The notes beneath the pieces are model-generated. The model was not told where the DNA came from. It ran no database searches and saw nothing but the letters and a program-made list of their open reading frames with translations. From Hyphomicrobiales bacterium (lineage in GTDB: Bacteria > Pseudomonadota > Alphaproteobacteria > Rhizobiales > Rhizobiaceae): a DNA stretch of 64,000 nt. The stretch covers positions 619,365 through 683,364 of the forward strand of contig UBNV01000010.1 of the NCBI GenBank assembly GCA_900466945.1, given 5' to 3'. The translations under genes and the position numbers were made by a program. This document shows, in pieces, positions 1-8,991 of the stretch (positions are counted from its first letter, which is position 1; each line of letters begins with the position of its first letter).

Positions 1-626
1 GGCTCTCGCCGGCCTTTCCCGTCGGCGGCTTTTCCTATTCAGCGGGCATGGAAAGCGCAGTAGTCGAAGGGCATGTCGGCGATGGAGACGGCGTGGAGGC
101 ATGGCTCGGTGTTCTGCTGGCCCATGGCGGCTTGCGCAATGATGCGATCCTGCTTGCCGAGGCACATCGTGTTCAAGCCGAGGGCCGATCACTCGAAGAG
201 ATCGTCTCGCTCGCCACGGCTATGGCCGGCTCGGCCGAGCGGCATGCGGAAACCACCCGCCTCGGCGAGGCCTTCGTCAGGGCCGCTGCGGCCTGGCCGC
301 ATCCGGGGCTTGACGAGCTTGCAGGCCCTGCGCCGTACAGTGTCGCGGTCGGCGCGATCGCTTCGGCGCATGCCGTTCCCCTTGTGGATGCGATCGCGGC
401 CTTCCTGCATGCCCAGGTCTCGCAATATGTTTCGGTGGCGATCCGGCTCGGGGTCATCGGGCAAACGCGCGGGCTTGCCATCCTTGCCGCCGCGGAAACG
501 CCGATCCTCAAGAGCTCCCTGGAGGTGAGCCGTCTCGGGCTGGACGATCTCGGGTCGGCCACCATCATCGCGGATACGCTTAGCATGCGGCACGAGGTTC
601 AGTATTCACGTCTTTTCCAATCCTAG
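1..626 (+). CDS. ureF: Urease accessory protein UreF (5' end cut by window edge)
   Basis: UreF works with UreD/UreH and UreG to load nickel into apo-urease in the cytoplasm. The reading frame is open from base 3, upstream of the first in-window ATG at 48. Those bases encode the UreF N-terminal signature ([15 protein letters not shown]), so the gene begins outside the window and ATG 48 is internal. The rest is the all-helical UreF fold and ends at 626. ureG follows after 23 bp on the same strand, the usual urease operon order. The missing residues are probably only the first one or two dozen. Confidence 0.95.
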   Translation, partial: LSPAFPVGGFSYSAGMESAVVEGHVGDGDGVEAWLGVLLAHGGLRNDAILLAEAHRVQAEGRSLEEIVSLATAMAGSAERHAETTRLGEAFVRAAAAWPHPGLDELAGPAPYSVAVGAIASAHAVPLVDAIAAFLHAQVSQYVSVAIRLGVIGQTRGLAILAAAETPILKSSLEVSRLGLDDLGSATIIADTLSMRHEVQYSRLFQS

Positions 627-649
627 CCCAGCGCTCACACAGGACGAAC

Positions 650-1264
650 ATGATGAAATCGAAGAATGGTCCCCTTCGCGTCGGTATCGGCGGACCGGTC
701 GGTTCCGGCAAGACGGCGCTGACGGAGAAACTCTGCAAGGCCATGCGCGACGACTATTCCATCGCCGTGGTCACCAACGACATCTATACCCGCGAGGATG
801 CGGATGCGTTGATCCGCATGCAGGCGCTGACCTCTGACCGTGTCGTCGGGGTGGAGACGGGCGGCTGTCCGCACACCGCGATTCGTGAGGATGCCTCGAT
901 CAATCTCAAGGCCATTGCCGACCTCAATGCGCGCATTCCGGATCTCGACGTCGTCTTCATCGAGTCGGGCGGCGACAATCTGGCCGCAACCTTCTCGCCG
1001 GATCTCGCGGATATCACGCTTTATGTGATCTCGGTCTGCCAGGGCGAGGAGATCCCGCGCAAGGGCGGGCCGGGGATCACCCGCTCGGACTTGCTGGTGA
1101 TCAACAAGACCGATCTCGCACCGCATGTCGGCGTCGATCTCGACGTCATGGAGCGGGATGCAGGCCGCATGCGCTCCGATCGGCCGTTTGTGTTCACGGA
1201 TCTGAAGCGCGGCGCGGGCGTGGACCGGATCGTCGACTTCCTGCAGCAAAGTGGGGGGCTCTGA
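650..1264 (+). CDS. ureG: Urease accessory GTPase UreG
   Basis: UreG is a SIMIBI-class GTPase that couples GTP hydrolysis to nickel insertion into urease. The P-loop GPVGSGKT is at residues 15-22. The invariant Cys-Pro-His nickel/zinc motif is at about 73-75, followed by the conserved [13 protein letters not shown] segment. The guanine-specifying NKTD motif lies near residue 147. The length of 204 residues is normal. Two adjacent ATG codons (650 and 653) are possible starts. It is the last gene of the urease operon before the convergent Crp/Fnr gene. Confidence 0.97.
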   Translation: MMKSKNGPLRVGIGGPVGSGKTALTEKLCKAMRDDYSIAVVTNDIYTREDADALIRMQALTSDRVVGVETGGCPHTAIREDASINLKAIADLNARIPDLDVVFIESGGDNLAATFSPDLADITLYVISVCQGEEIPRKGGPGITRSDLLVINKTDLAPHVGVDLDVMERDAGRMRSDRPFVFTDLKRGAGVDRIVDFLQQSGGL

Positions 1265-1295
1265 GCGGAAGCACGCCGTTCAGCCGCGACGAGGC

Positions 1296-1997
1296 TTAGA
1301 TCTGCCTAAGGGCGTTAACGTCGCTGATCTGGATCGTGCGTCCCCGCACGGTCACACCGGCACGGCGCAGGCTTGAGAAGGCGCGCGACAAGGCCTCGGG
1401 CGCAAGACCGAGCTTGCCGGCGAGCAGGCTCTTCTGGAAGGGCAGGCGTATCGAGGCGGGGCCGCCGTCGGTCGCACAATGGGTCAGCAGATAGTGGGCG
1501 ACCCGCTGGGGTGCCGTCTGCAGTCGATCATTGGCGATGCAGTCCATGGTCGTGCGCAGATGGTCAGACAGGCAGCGAATGATCGCCTTGGCGACATCCT
1601 TTTCCTGTTCGGCGAGCGCACGGACTCTCTGCAGATCGAAACGGGCGAGTGTCGTGTTCTCCGCAGCCTGAGCGTTGTAAAGATACTTGTCGCCCATGGG
1701 CAGCAGGCATTCGGAGAAGGTATCGCCGGGACCGCAAATGCGAATGTCGGCTTCGCGGCCGTCCTTGTTGAGACGATAAAGGCGCACATAGCCGCTAAGG
1801 ACACTGTAGAAACATTCTGCAGGCTCGCCCTCGCGGAAAAGTACGTCGCGTGCCTCGTAGTTGGAGATATTGGCGATCTCCATCATCGATGCCATGGCGG
1901 TCGGGCCGAGTTGAGACAAGAACGACGTTCGCAGAAGCGTGTTCTTGTCGCGCGTGTTCAGTCTCAGGATCTTGTTCACGGTCGTCACGGCTCCCAT
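1296..1997 (-). CDS. Crp/Fnr-family transcriptional regulator, no Fe-S cysteines (DNR/NnrR-like)
   Basis: A 233-residue regulator with an N-terminal cyclic-nucleotide-binding fold (about 25-140), a dimerisation helix and a C-terminal winged helix (about 165-230). The recognition helix reads P-E-A-L-S-R, giving the E-x-x-S-R pattern that in FNR reads TTGAT half-sites. The N-terminal cysteine cluster of oxygen-sensing FNR/FnrN is absent, so direct O2 sensing by a 4Fe-4S cluster is unlikely. This pattern fits the DNR/NnrR or FixK-like subgroups. A perfect TTGAT-N4-ATCAA box lies about 140 bp upstream, consistent with autoregulation or control by FNR/FixK. No denitrification gene is nearby, so the regulon cannot be assigned here. 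Confidence 0.85.
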   Translation of the reverse strand: MGAVTTVNKILRLNTRDKNTLLRTSFLSQLGPTAMASMMEIANISNYEARDVLFREGEPAECFYSVLSGYVRLYRLNKDGREADIRICGPGDTFSECLLPMGDKYLYNAQAAENTTLARFDLQRVRALAEQEKDVAKAIIRCLSDHLRTTMDCIANDRLQTAPQRVAHYLLTHCATDGGPASIRLPFQKSLLAGKLGLAPEALSRAFSSLRRAGVTVRGRTIQISDVNALRQI

Positions 1998-2108
1998 CCA
2001 TCATGGCATCCGGGCATGCACCGCTGCGGTCGTCGCGCCGGCCTGTCGCCCAGTCGGATATGCGCTTCTCCTGCTGGTGCGGGTGATTGCGCTCTTTCCA
2101 GTCCGGTC

Positions 2109-2150
2109 ACAATATCGCGAGGCGGGGAAGTTCGGATTGATTTCGATCAA
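2109..2150 (-). promoter_or_regulatory. Fnr/FixK-type box with -10 element for the Crp/Fnr gene
   Basis: TTGATTTCGATCAA at 2137-2150 is a perfect match to the FNR/FixK consensus TTGAT-N4-ATCAA. On the minus strand a TATTGT -10-like hexamer lies at 2109-2114. The box centre is 32 bp from the -10 centre, which puts the box at about -41.5 relative to a start near 2102. That is the spacing of a class II Fnr-activated promoter. The leader to the start codon would be about 105 nt. The promoter assignment is inferred; the box itself is seen. Confidence 0.75.
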
Positions 2151-2207
2151 TCGATCTGCCGGTGGATCAGAATTGCCTAAAGTGAGGCGGCAAACCGCTC
2201 CAAACGC

Positions 2208-2236
2208 AAGAGGCCGGGCGCTGAGCCCGGCCTCTT
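2208..2236 (-). terminator. Hairpin terminator after the RND operon
   Basis: A perfect 12-bp stem (arm AAGAGGCCGGGC) with a 5-nt loop lies just downstream of the RND permease stop codon. The T-tract is weak in the minus direction (TTGCGTTT), so termination efficiency is uncertain. Confidence 0.6.
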
Positions 2237-2253
2237 CGTGTGGGTGTGTCGTC

Positions 2254-5200
2254 TCACTCCGCCGCGAGTGGCGGCAGGTTGATGACGTTGCCGTTGCCGT
2301 CGCTCTTGCGGTTCACCGGCTGGCTGCGCTCAACGGCTGCAACCCGTCGTTCCACCGCCTCGAGCGCCTGCACGTTCTTGCGGGCGAGGAAGGACAGGAC
2401 TTCCGGAGTCAGCGGCTCTTCCTCTTCTTCCTTCTTGCCGACGAAGCGGCTGAAGGCCCAGCCGAGCAGGCGGGATACGTCGTCGAGAATGAGGAAGAAG
2501 GCCGGAACGACCACCAGGCTGAGCACGGTCGAGACGATGATGCCGCCGATGACAGCGATCGCCATGGGCGCGCGGAACGAGCCGCCTTCGCCGACACCGA
2601 GCGCCGAGGGCAGCATGCCCGCCGACATGGCGATCGAGGTCATGATGATCGGGCGGGCGCGCTTGCGGCCTGCCTCCACCATGGCTTCGAGGCGATCCAT
2701 GCCCTGACGTCGCATTTCGATCGCGAAGTCGACCAGCAGGATGGCGTTCTTCGTCACGATACCCATCAGCATCAGAATGCCGATCAGGACAGGCATGGAC
2801 AGCGCGTTGTTGGTGATGATCAACGCGACGGCCACGCCGCCGATGGCAAGCGGCAGCGAGAAGAGGATGGTGAAGGGCTGGATCACGTCCTTGAATAGCA
2901 GAATCAGCACGGTCAGAACCAGAAGCAGGCCGAGGATCATGGCGTTGAGGAAGCTCTGCTGCATCTCGGCCTGGATCTTGGCATCGCCGCTCTCTGCAAG
3001 GCGCACGCTTTCCGGGATCTCGGCGGTCGCCACCGTATCGCGGAAGGCCGCAGTCGCGGTGTCGAGCGCCACGCCCTGCGGCAGGCCGGCACCAATCGAA
3101 ACGACCCGGTTGCGGTCGTTGCGCTTAATGGACGACACACCTTCCGCATAGTCGATGTCGGCGACGCTGGCCAGCGGTACCGTTGCACCGCTAGCCGTGC
3201 GGATCTTCAGGTTGCGGATGGCGGCGAGATCCGAGCGGAAGTCGAGCGAGGCCTGGACCCGGATCGGGATCTGCCGATTGTCGAGCGAGATCTTCGGCAG
3301 GGCCGCATCCACGTCACCAATGGTGGCGACACGGACAGTCTGGGCGATCTGCTGGGCGGTGATGCCAAGACGGGCCGCTTCGTCGGCACGCGGGCGAATC
3401 TGCAGTTCCGGACGGGGCAGGGCGCCGTCGGCGCTGACATTGGCGAGTTCCGGCACTTGACGAAGCTTGGCTTCCAGAACGCCGACAGCCTGGTTCAGTT
3501 CCTCTTCGTTCTTGGAGAGGAAGTTGAAGGTGATGTCGCGCTCACCGCGGTCGTTGAGCTTTGTAATGCGGATGTCCGCGATCGAGGCGAGCTTGCTGAA
3601 GACTTCTTCTTCGATGTCCCACTGCGCCCGGACACGTCCATTTTCCGGCAGCTTCGGAAGGTAGTCGCCGATCAGCGGCAGTCCGCCGAGCCCCTTGTTC
3701 ACCAGCGTCTTGGTCAGCGAGTGCTCGATGCGATCGAGGTTCATCGTGACGCTTGCGCGACGCAGCTCCAGATCCCCGCGCGGGGAGGAGCCGCCGAGAA
3801 TGAAGACGCTGGCGACGTCAGGCACATCCTTGATGGCGGCGTAGATTTCGTCCGTCTTGCGCTCGGTTTCGTCGAGCGTCGCGTTCGGGGGCAGTTCGAC
3901 CGACAGGACGATACGGCCTGCATCTTCCGGTGGGATGAAGCTGCCAGGGACGCCGGCGAGAAGCATGATGGAGCCGATCAGGAAGGCGATGGCGGCAGCG
4001 AGCGTTCCGAGACGCGAATACCAGCGGCGCGTCGTGAAGCGCACGAGCTTCGTGTACATCTTGAGCGGCAGGCTGTCATTGTCGTGATGGTCGTCCATCG
4101 CGTCTTCGGCCCGCATCAGATAGGCGGCCATCATCGGCGTTATGAGGCGCGCCACAAGCAGCGAGAAGAAGACGGAGAAGGCGACCGTCAGGCCGAACTG
4201 GATGAAGTACTGGCCCGGAATGCCCGGCATGAAGGAGACGGGCACGAAGACCGCGATGATCGTGAAGGTCGTCGCGATCACGGCGAGCCCGATTTCGTCG
4301 GCTGCCTCGATCGCCGCCCGATAGGGCGTCTTGCCCATCTTGATGTGGCGGGCGATGTTTTCCACCTCGACGATCGCGTCGTCGACGAGGATACCGGTTG
4401 CGAGCGTGAGTGCCAGGAACGAGACGAGGTTCAGCGAGAACCCCATCAGGTCCATGACCCAGAAGGTTGGAATGGCAGAGAGCGGGAGCGCCACAGCCGA
4501 AATCAGCGTCGCGCGCCAGTTGCGCAGGAAGAGCAAGACCACGATGACGGCGAGGATGGCGCCCTCGACGAGAGTGTGCATGGCCGCTTCGTAGTTGCCG
4601 TAGGTGAAGTAGACCGAGTCGTCGATCATCTCGATCTGGACGTCGGGGTTCTCCGCACGCACCTGGGCAAGGCTCTCGGCGACGGTTTCCGCGACGTTGA
4701 CTTCGCTCGCGCCCTTGGCACGGAAGACCGCGAAAGAGACGACCGGCTTGCCGTCGTGACGGGCGAAGGACTTCTGTTCCTGATAGGTGTCGACCACCCG
4801 GCCGAGATCGGAGAGCTTGACGAAACGATTGCCGGGAAGGGCGATCGTGGTGTTGGCAAGGCTCTCGACATCCCGGTTGTCGCCGAGGGTACGGATCGAC
4901 TGTTCAGCACCCGCGACCTGGCCGCGGCCGGAGCCGAGATCGACGTTCGTGCCCTGCAATTGGCTGGAAATATCGGAGGCCGTCACGCCCAGGGCATCGA
5001 GACGATTGGGATCGAGCTCGACGCGGACTTCGCGATCAGAGCCGCCGTAGCGATCGACCCGGCCAATGCCGGGCTGGCCCTGCAGGGCACGCTTAACGGT
5101 ATCGTCGACGAACCAGGAGAGCTCGGCAAGATTCATGTTGGGCGAGGAGACCGCGAAGCTCTGGATCGCCTGTCCTTCGACATCGATCTTAGTGACGATC

Positions 5201-5577
5201 GGTTCGTCGACCGATGCCGGCAGGTCGCCGCGGATCTGGTCGATCGCGTCCTTGACGTCCTGGACGGCCTGTTCGGTCGGCACTTCCATGCGGAACATGA
5301 CGACGGTCTGCGACTGGCCGTCTGTCACGGTCGAGTTGATTTCGTCGACGCCGGTGATCGACGCCACGGCGTCTTCGACTTCCTTCGTCACCTGGCTTTC
5401 AAGCTCAGCCGGGGATGCGCCACTCTGGCCGACGTTGATTGCGACCAGGGGGACGTCGATGTTCGGGAAACGCGTGATCGGCAGCGCGTTGAACGACTGG
5501 ATCCCGACGACCATCAGCAGGAAGAAGGCCAGGATCGGCGCAATCGGATTGCGTATGGACCATGCAGAGAAGTTCAT
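2254..5577 (-). CDS. RND efflux pump inner-membrane permease (AcrB/HAE1-like)
   Basis: A 1,107-residue proton-driven permease expected to form the trimeric inner-membrane part of a tripartite exporter. It has the classical RND layout: a first transmembrane helix, a large periplasmic loop, a helix bundle, a second periplasmic loop and a second bundle. The proton-relay pair DD is present in G-I-L-V-D-D-A-I-V-E. The partner Lys is in M-G-I-V-T-K-N-A-I-L-L. It is longer than the usual 1,030-1,050 residues because of a charged cytoplasmic tail after the last helix. The adaptor gene lies 14 bp upstream in the same operon. No outer-membrane channel gene and no local repressor is seen. Drug substrates cannot be predicted. 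Confidence 0.93.
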   Translation of the reverse strand: MNFSAWSIRNPIAPILAFFLLMVVGIQSFNALPITRFPNIDVPLVAINVGQSGASPAELESQVTKEVEDAVASITGVDEINSTVTDGQSQTVVMFRMEVPTEQAVQDVKDAIDQIRGDLPASVDEPIVTKIDVEGQAIQSFAVSSPNMNLAELSWFVDDTVKRALQGQPGIGRVDRYGGSDREVRVELDPNRLDALGVTASDISSQLQGTNVDLGSGRGQVAGAEQSIRTLGDNRDVESLANTTIALPGNRFVKLSDLGRVVDTYQEQKSFARHDGKPVVSFAVFRAKGASEVNVAETVAESLAQVRAENPDVQIEMIDDSVYFTYGNYEAAMHTLVEGAILAVIVVLLFLRNWRATLISAVALPLSAIPTFWVMDLMGFSLNLVSFLALTLATGILVDDAIVEVENIARHIKMGKTPYRAAIEAADEIGLAVIATTFTIIAVFVPVSFMPGIPGQYFIQFGLTVAFSVFFSLLVARLITPMMAAYLMRAEDAMDDHHDNDSLPLKMYTKLVRFTTRRWYSRLGTLAAAIAFLIGSIMLLAGVPGSFIPPEDAGRIVLSVELPPNATLDETERKTDEIYAAIKDVPDVASVFILGGSSPRGDLELRRASVTMNLDRIEHSLTKTLVNKGLGGLPLIGDYLPKLPENGRVRAQWDIEEEVFSKLASIADIRITKLNDRGERDITFNFLSKNEEELNQAVGVLEAKLRQVPELANVSADGALPRPELQIRPRADEAARLGITAQQIAQTVRVATIGDVDAALPKISLDNRQIPIRVQASLDFRSDLAAIRNLKIRTASGATVPLASVADIDYAEGVSSIKRNDRNRVVSIGAGLPQGVALDTATAAFRDTVATAEIPESVRLAESGDAKIQAEMQQSFLNAMILGLLLVLTVLILLFKDVIQPFTILFSLPLAIGGVAVALIITNNALSMPVLIGILMLMGIVTKNAILLVDFAIEMRRQGMDRLEAMVEAGRKRARPIIMTSIAMSAGMLPSALGVGEGGSFRAPMAIAVIGGIIVSTVLSLVVVPAFFLILDDVSRLLGWAFSRFVGKKEEEEEPLTPEVLSFLARKNVQALEAVERRVAAVERSQPVNRKSDGNGNVINLPPLAAE

Positions 5578-5591
5578 GGCGTCCTCGCCTC

Positions 5592-6776
5592 TCAGTTGGA
5601 AACGCTGCTGGTTTCTTCGACAGGATTGATGCGGTCGCCGTCACGGACGAAAACGCCGGCCTTGGCTACGACCTTGTCACCTTCGCTCAGGCCTTCGGTC
5701 ACCTGGATGAAGGCTCCGTCCTGAATGCCGGTCTTGATCTCGACCATCTGGACCGTTCCGTCGGTCACCTTGCGGACGGTTGTCACGCCTTGTTCAGTGG
5801 TGATGGCCGACAGGGGCAGGGCTATACCTGAAGCTTCCGTCACGGTGACGGCGGCATTGCCATACATGCCGGCGCGGGCCGCAGCATCGTCATCCAGGGC
5901 GATGTGAACAGCACCCAGACGGCTCACAGGGTCCACGACCGGTGACACGAGGCGAACGGAGCCCATCAATGGCTGCGTGCTGCCGGCAACCGAAATGGCG
6001 GCCTTCTGTCCCGGCTTTAACCGGAGGATCTGAACTTCGGGCACATCGGCCACCAGTTCGATCTGCCCGTCGCGGATGACGGTGAAAAGCGGCTGGCCAG
6101 CGCCCGTGGCGATGGCGCCGATCTGAGCGTTACGGACAGAGATCGTGCCCGTCACCGGCGACTTCACGTCGGTGCGGGCAAGGCGAAGGTCGGTGTCTGC
6201 GATCTGGCTGTCGACCACCTTGATATCCGCTTCGGCCACGGTGATGGCCTGACGGGCGGTTTCGGTGCGCGCCGTGGCACTGGCGAGCGTCGTTTCCGCC
6301 TGTTCCTTTTGCGAGGTGGAGACGGAACCGGAAGAGGCCAGGCGCGTTGCGCGTTCAAATTGGCGCTGAGCCTCATTCAGGCTTGCTTCGGCTTCGACGA
6401 GTTGGGCCCGATACTGTGCGAGTGCGGCTTCCGCCTTCGCACGATTGGCGACGTACTGGCTCCGCTGAAGCAGAAGCGCATCTTCGGTGAGCTTGGCAAC
6501 GACGGTTTCGGCCTGGACGGTGTCACCGACATCGGCATCCAGGGACTTGATCTGCAGTCCTTCGACCTGAGGCTGGATCTGGACTTCCTCCTCCGCCCTG
6601 ATGGTGCCGGTCGCGACGATCCGGTCGACGAGGTCACGCGTTTCTGCCGTGGTGACGATGATGGCGGGAAGGGCCTGGGCCGGTGCGGGCTGGGTCTCCT
6701 GTGCCATTGCGACCGAGGCCGACAAAGACAGGCTCGCAGCCATCAGCACGGCTGTTGCGTTCGTGTGTCGAAACAT
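5592..6776 (-). CDS. RND efflux periplasmic adaptor (membrane fusion protein, HlyD/AcrA-like)
   Basis: A 394-residue adaptor that links the RND permease to an outer-membrane channel. The N-terminus is a signal peptide with a hydrophobic core and an A-M-A cleavage site before residue 26. There is no lipobox Cys, unlike AcrA. A lipoyl half-motif region (about 60-100), an Ala/Glu-rich alpha-helical hairpin (about 100-190), the second lipoyl half (SPVTGTIS) and beta-barrel domains follow in order. A purine-rich ribosome binding site (GGGAAGGG) precedes the ATG. It is the first gene of the efflux operon. Confidence 0.92.
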   Translation of the reverse strand: MFRHTNATAVLMAASLSLSASVAMAQETQPAPAQALPAIIVTTAETRDLVDRIVATGTIRAEEEVQIQPQVEGLQIKSLDADVGDTVQAETVVAKLTEDALLLQRSQYVANRAKAEAALAQYRAQLVEAEASLNEAQRQFERATRLASSGSVSTSQKEQAETTLASATARTETARQAITVAEADIKVVDSQIADTDLRLARTDVKSPVTGTISVRNAQIGAIATGAGQPLFTVIRDGQIELVADVPEVQILRLKPGQKAAISVAGSTQPLMGSVRLVSPVVDPVSRLGAVHIALDDDAAARAGMYGNAAVTVTEASGIALPLSAITTEQGVTTVRKVTDGTVQMVEIKTGIQDGAFIQVTEGLSEGDKVVAKAGVFVRDGDRINPVEETSSVSN

Positions 6777-7047
6777 AAGACCCTTCCCAGAAAGAACGAT
6801 GTTCGCAGTTCATGGCCTGTTACGTCATGGAGGTCGGATCGGCTCACTCTGGCGATCCATCCAGACAGTAGCACGCTACATCACAATTGCGGCATTTGAA
6901 GACTTGCGAAAGAGGTGGGGGATTGCAAAAGCGCTTGCAAGAGGCTTAGCACGCGATTCCCCCAACGGCTTGAAAATTGTTCAATATAGAACGGTAGTGT
7001 TGCGGATTTGCCAGATCCGACGTTCACTATTGATCAGTATAACCTAC
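6777..7047. promoter_or_regulatory. Intergenic region upstream of the efflux operon with an imperfect palindrome
   Basis: No gene is visible here. It must hold the efflux promoter (minus direction). At 6923-6940 the self-complementary hexamer TTGCAA occurs twice, separated by AAGCGC, forming an 18-bp imperfect palindrome that could be an operator. The stretch 6970-7047 is relatively AT-rich and has small inverted repeats such as GTTC-N6-GAAC. No matching regulator is encoded next to it. Confidence 0.35.
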
Positions 7048-7076
7048 AAAAAGACACGGGGATCGCTCCCCGTGTC
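7048..7076 (-). terminator. Rho-independent terminator of the ABC importer operon
   Basis: A perfect 10-bp stem (GACACGGGGA) with a TCGC loop is followed on the minus strand by TTTTT. It lies 26 bp past the stop of the substrate-binding protein gene and marks the end of the operon. Confidence 0.85.
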
Positions 7077-7101
7077 CAGGTTTCGAAGTGGTCCGCCAAG
7101 A

Positions 7102-8094
7102 CTATTTCAGGGCCGCGTCGGTGATCTCTGTGGTGAAGGCGCCGGTCGGCTCCTTGGAGATGACCGGGTCAGAGCCACCGCCGAGCAGGGTCTTGACCGT
7201 GCGGTCGTAATCGGCCTTGTCGAGCGCGCCGGCCGAGCCAGCGGTCAGCTTGGCCACTTCGCTCATCATGCGCTTCTGATGGGCTTCCGTCTGGGCGCCG
7301 GAGGCGTCGTTTTCGAGCACGATTTCAGCAGCTTCGTCGGAATTGGCTTCGGCATATTTCCAGCCCTTCATTGACGCGCGGACGAACTTGACCATCTTTT
7401 CCTTGAAGGCCGGGTCGGCGAGCTTGTCTTCGAGCACGTAGAGGCCGTCTTCCAGCGTGGCCACACCTTCGTCTTCATACTTGAAGGTCACGAGGTCTTC
7501 CGCCTTGATGCCGGCATCGATGACCTGCCAGTATTCGTTGTAGGTCATAGTTGAGATGCAGGCGGCCTGCTTCTGCAGCAGCGGATCGACGTTGAAGCCC
7601 TGCTTCAGAACGGTGACGCCATCCGGCGAACCGTCGGTCTTGATGCCGAGCGTGCTCATCCAGGACAGGAACGGATATTCGTTGCCGAAGAACCAGACGC
7701 CGAGCGTCTTGCCCTTGAAATCTTCCGGCTTGGTGATGCCGGTTTCCTTGAGGCAGGTCAGCATCATGCCCGAGGACTTGAAGGGCTGGGCGATGTTGAC
7801 GAGCGGAACGCCCTTTTCGCGGGTTGCGAGCGCCGACGGCATCCAGTCGACGATGACGTCAGCGCCACCACCGGCCAGAACCTGCGGAGGCGCGATGTCA
7901 GGGCCGCCCGGCTTAATTTCGACGTCGAGGCCTTCTTCTTCGTAGAAGCCCTTGTCCTTGGCGACGTAATAGCCGGCGAACTGGGCCTGGGTTACCCACT
8001 TCAACTGGAGGGTCACCTTGTCGGCGGCGGCGGCCTGCATCGCGGTCAGCGAGACCGCGGCCGACAGCAGCAGGGATGCGAGTTTGACAGTCAT
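7102..8094 (-). CDS. ABC importer substrate-binding protein, NMT1/THI5-like (ThiY type)
   Basis: A 330-residue periplasmic binding protein. An N-terminal signal peptide ends at A-A-A (about residue 24). The mature sequence starts with the NMT1/THI5-like pattern (L-Q-L-K-W-V-T-Q-A-Q-F-A-G-Y-Y-V-A). Such proteins bind pyrimidine-like or other aromatic ligands, for example formylaminopyrimidine for ThiY. It is the last gene of an ATPase / small membrane protein / two-permease / SBP operon beside pyrimidine-degradation genes. Import of uracil, thymine or a related pyrimidine or hydantoin is therefore the likely job. That substrate is inferred from context only. Confidence 0.85.
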   Translation of the reverse strand: MTVKLASLLLSAAVSLTAMQAAAADKVTLQLKWVTQAQFAGYYVAKDKGFYEEEGLDVEIKPGGPDIAPPQVLAGGGADVIVDWMPSALATREKGVPLVNIAQPFKSSGMMLTCLKETGITKPEDFKGKTLGVWFFGNEYPFLSWMSTLGIKTDGSPDGVTVLKQGFNVDPLLQKQAACISTMTYNEYWQVIDAGIKAEDLVTFKYEDEGVATLEDGLYVLEDKLADPAFKEKMVKFVRASMKGWKYAEANSDEAAEIVLENDASGAQTEAHQKRMMSEVAKLTAGSAGALDKADYDRTVKTLLGGGSDPVISKEPTGAFTTEITDAALK

Positions 8095-8124
8095 TTCAGT
8101 TCCCTCTTTTGTTTTTGGTTCAGT

Positions 8125-8991
8125 TCACGACCGTCCACCACGGACGGACGGATGCCAGAAGGTGACCCGGCGTTCGGCCAGTGCCACCAATCCGTAGAAG
8201 ACCGAGCCGGCGAGTGCGGCTACCGCAATCTCGGCCCAGACCATGTCGACATTCGAGCGTCCAACCTCGGTCGAGATACGGAAGCCCATGCCGACAATCG
8301 GGGTGCCGAAGAATTCTGCAACGATGGCCCCGATCAGGGCCAGTGTCGAGTTGATCTTCAGCGCATTGAAGATGAAAGGCCAGGCGGCGGGAAGCCGCAG
8401 GCGCACCAGCGTTTGCCACCATGATGCAGCATAGGTGTGCATCAGGTCGCGCTCCATGTGGCTTGCTGCCGCCAATCCCTGCACGGTGTTCACCAGCATC
8501 GGGAAGAAGGTCATGATGACGACGACGGCGACCTTGGACTGCCAGTCGAAGCCGAACCACATGACCATGATCGGCGCGATGCCAACGACAGGAAGGGCCG
8601 AGACGAAGTTGCCGATCGGCAGCAGGCCCTTTTGCAGGAAGGGCGAGCGGTCGATGAGGATGGCGACGATAAAGCCGAGGCCGCAGCCGGCGACATAACC
8701 CGTGATGACAGACTTCAGGAAGGTCTGTTGGAAATCCGCCCAGAGTATATGGGTGGAGGTGAGGATGCGCGCCCAGATCATCGAGGGGGCGGGCAGCAGG
8801 ATCGAGGGGATCTCGAAGCCGTGCACCACGCATTCCCAGATGACGAGCAGGGTTACGCCGAAGATCAGCGGGACGGCGAGGCCGATTGCGCGGCGGGTGG
8901 ACGGATCCTTCGGCCGTTGGGCAACCAGCCACTGGTTAAGGCCCCAGGCGCCGAGCCAGAAGACGAGGGCGAAGACGAGGTAACCGTTCAT
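8125..8991 (-). CDS. ABC importer permease (pyrimidine-type, second permease)
   Basis: A 288-residue inner-membrane permease of the BPD (binding-protein-dependent) type with about six to seven hydrophobic segments. The EAA-like loop (R-L-P-A-A-W-P-F-I-F-N-A-L-K) that contacts the ATPase is present. Its start overlaps the stop of the upstream permease by ATGA at 8988-8991, indicating translational coupling. The N-terminal hydrophobic extension (M-N-G-Y-L-V-F-A-L-V-F-W-L) adds a helix relative to its partner. It belongs to the importer described at the adjacent binding-protein gene. Confidence 0.88.
   Translation of the reverse strand: MNGYLVFALVFWLGAWGLNQWLVAQRPKDPSTRRAIGLAVPLIFGVTLLVIWECVVHGFEIPSILLPAPSMIWARILTSTHILWADFQQTFLKSVITGYVAGCGLGFIVAILIDRSPFLQKGLLPIGNFVSALPVVGIAPIMVMWFGFDWQSKVAVVVIMTFFPMLVNTVQGLAAASHMERDLMHTYAASWWQTLVRLRLPAAWPFIFNALKINSTLALIGAIVAEFFGTPIVGMGFRISTEVGRSNVDMVWAEIAVAALAGSVFYGLVALAERRVTFWHPSVRGGRS

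Noticed and set aside
1939..2898. A 319-codon plus-strand frame across the Crp/Fnr-RND intergenic region
   Set aside because: It crosses the Fnr box, terminator and the 3' end of the RND gene. The product is a His/Asp/Arg-rich shadow with no domain.
3457..5724. A 755-codon plus-strand frame opposite the RND permease
   Set aside because: It is antisense to a well-supported gene; its Asp/Arg/His-rich composition is typical of GC-rich shadow frames.
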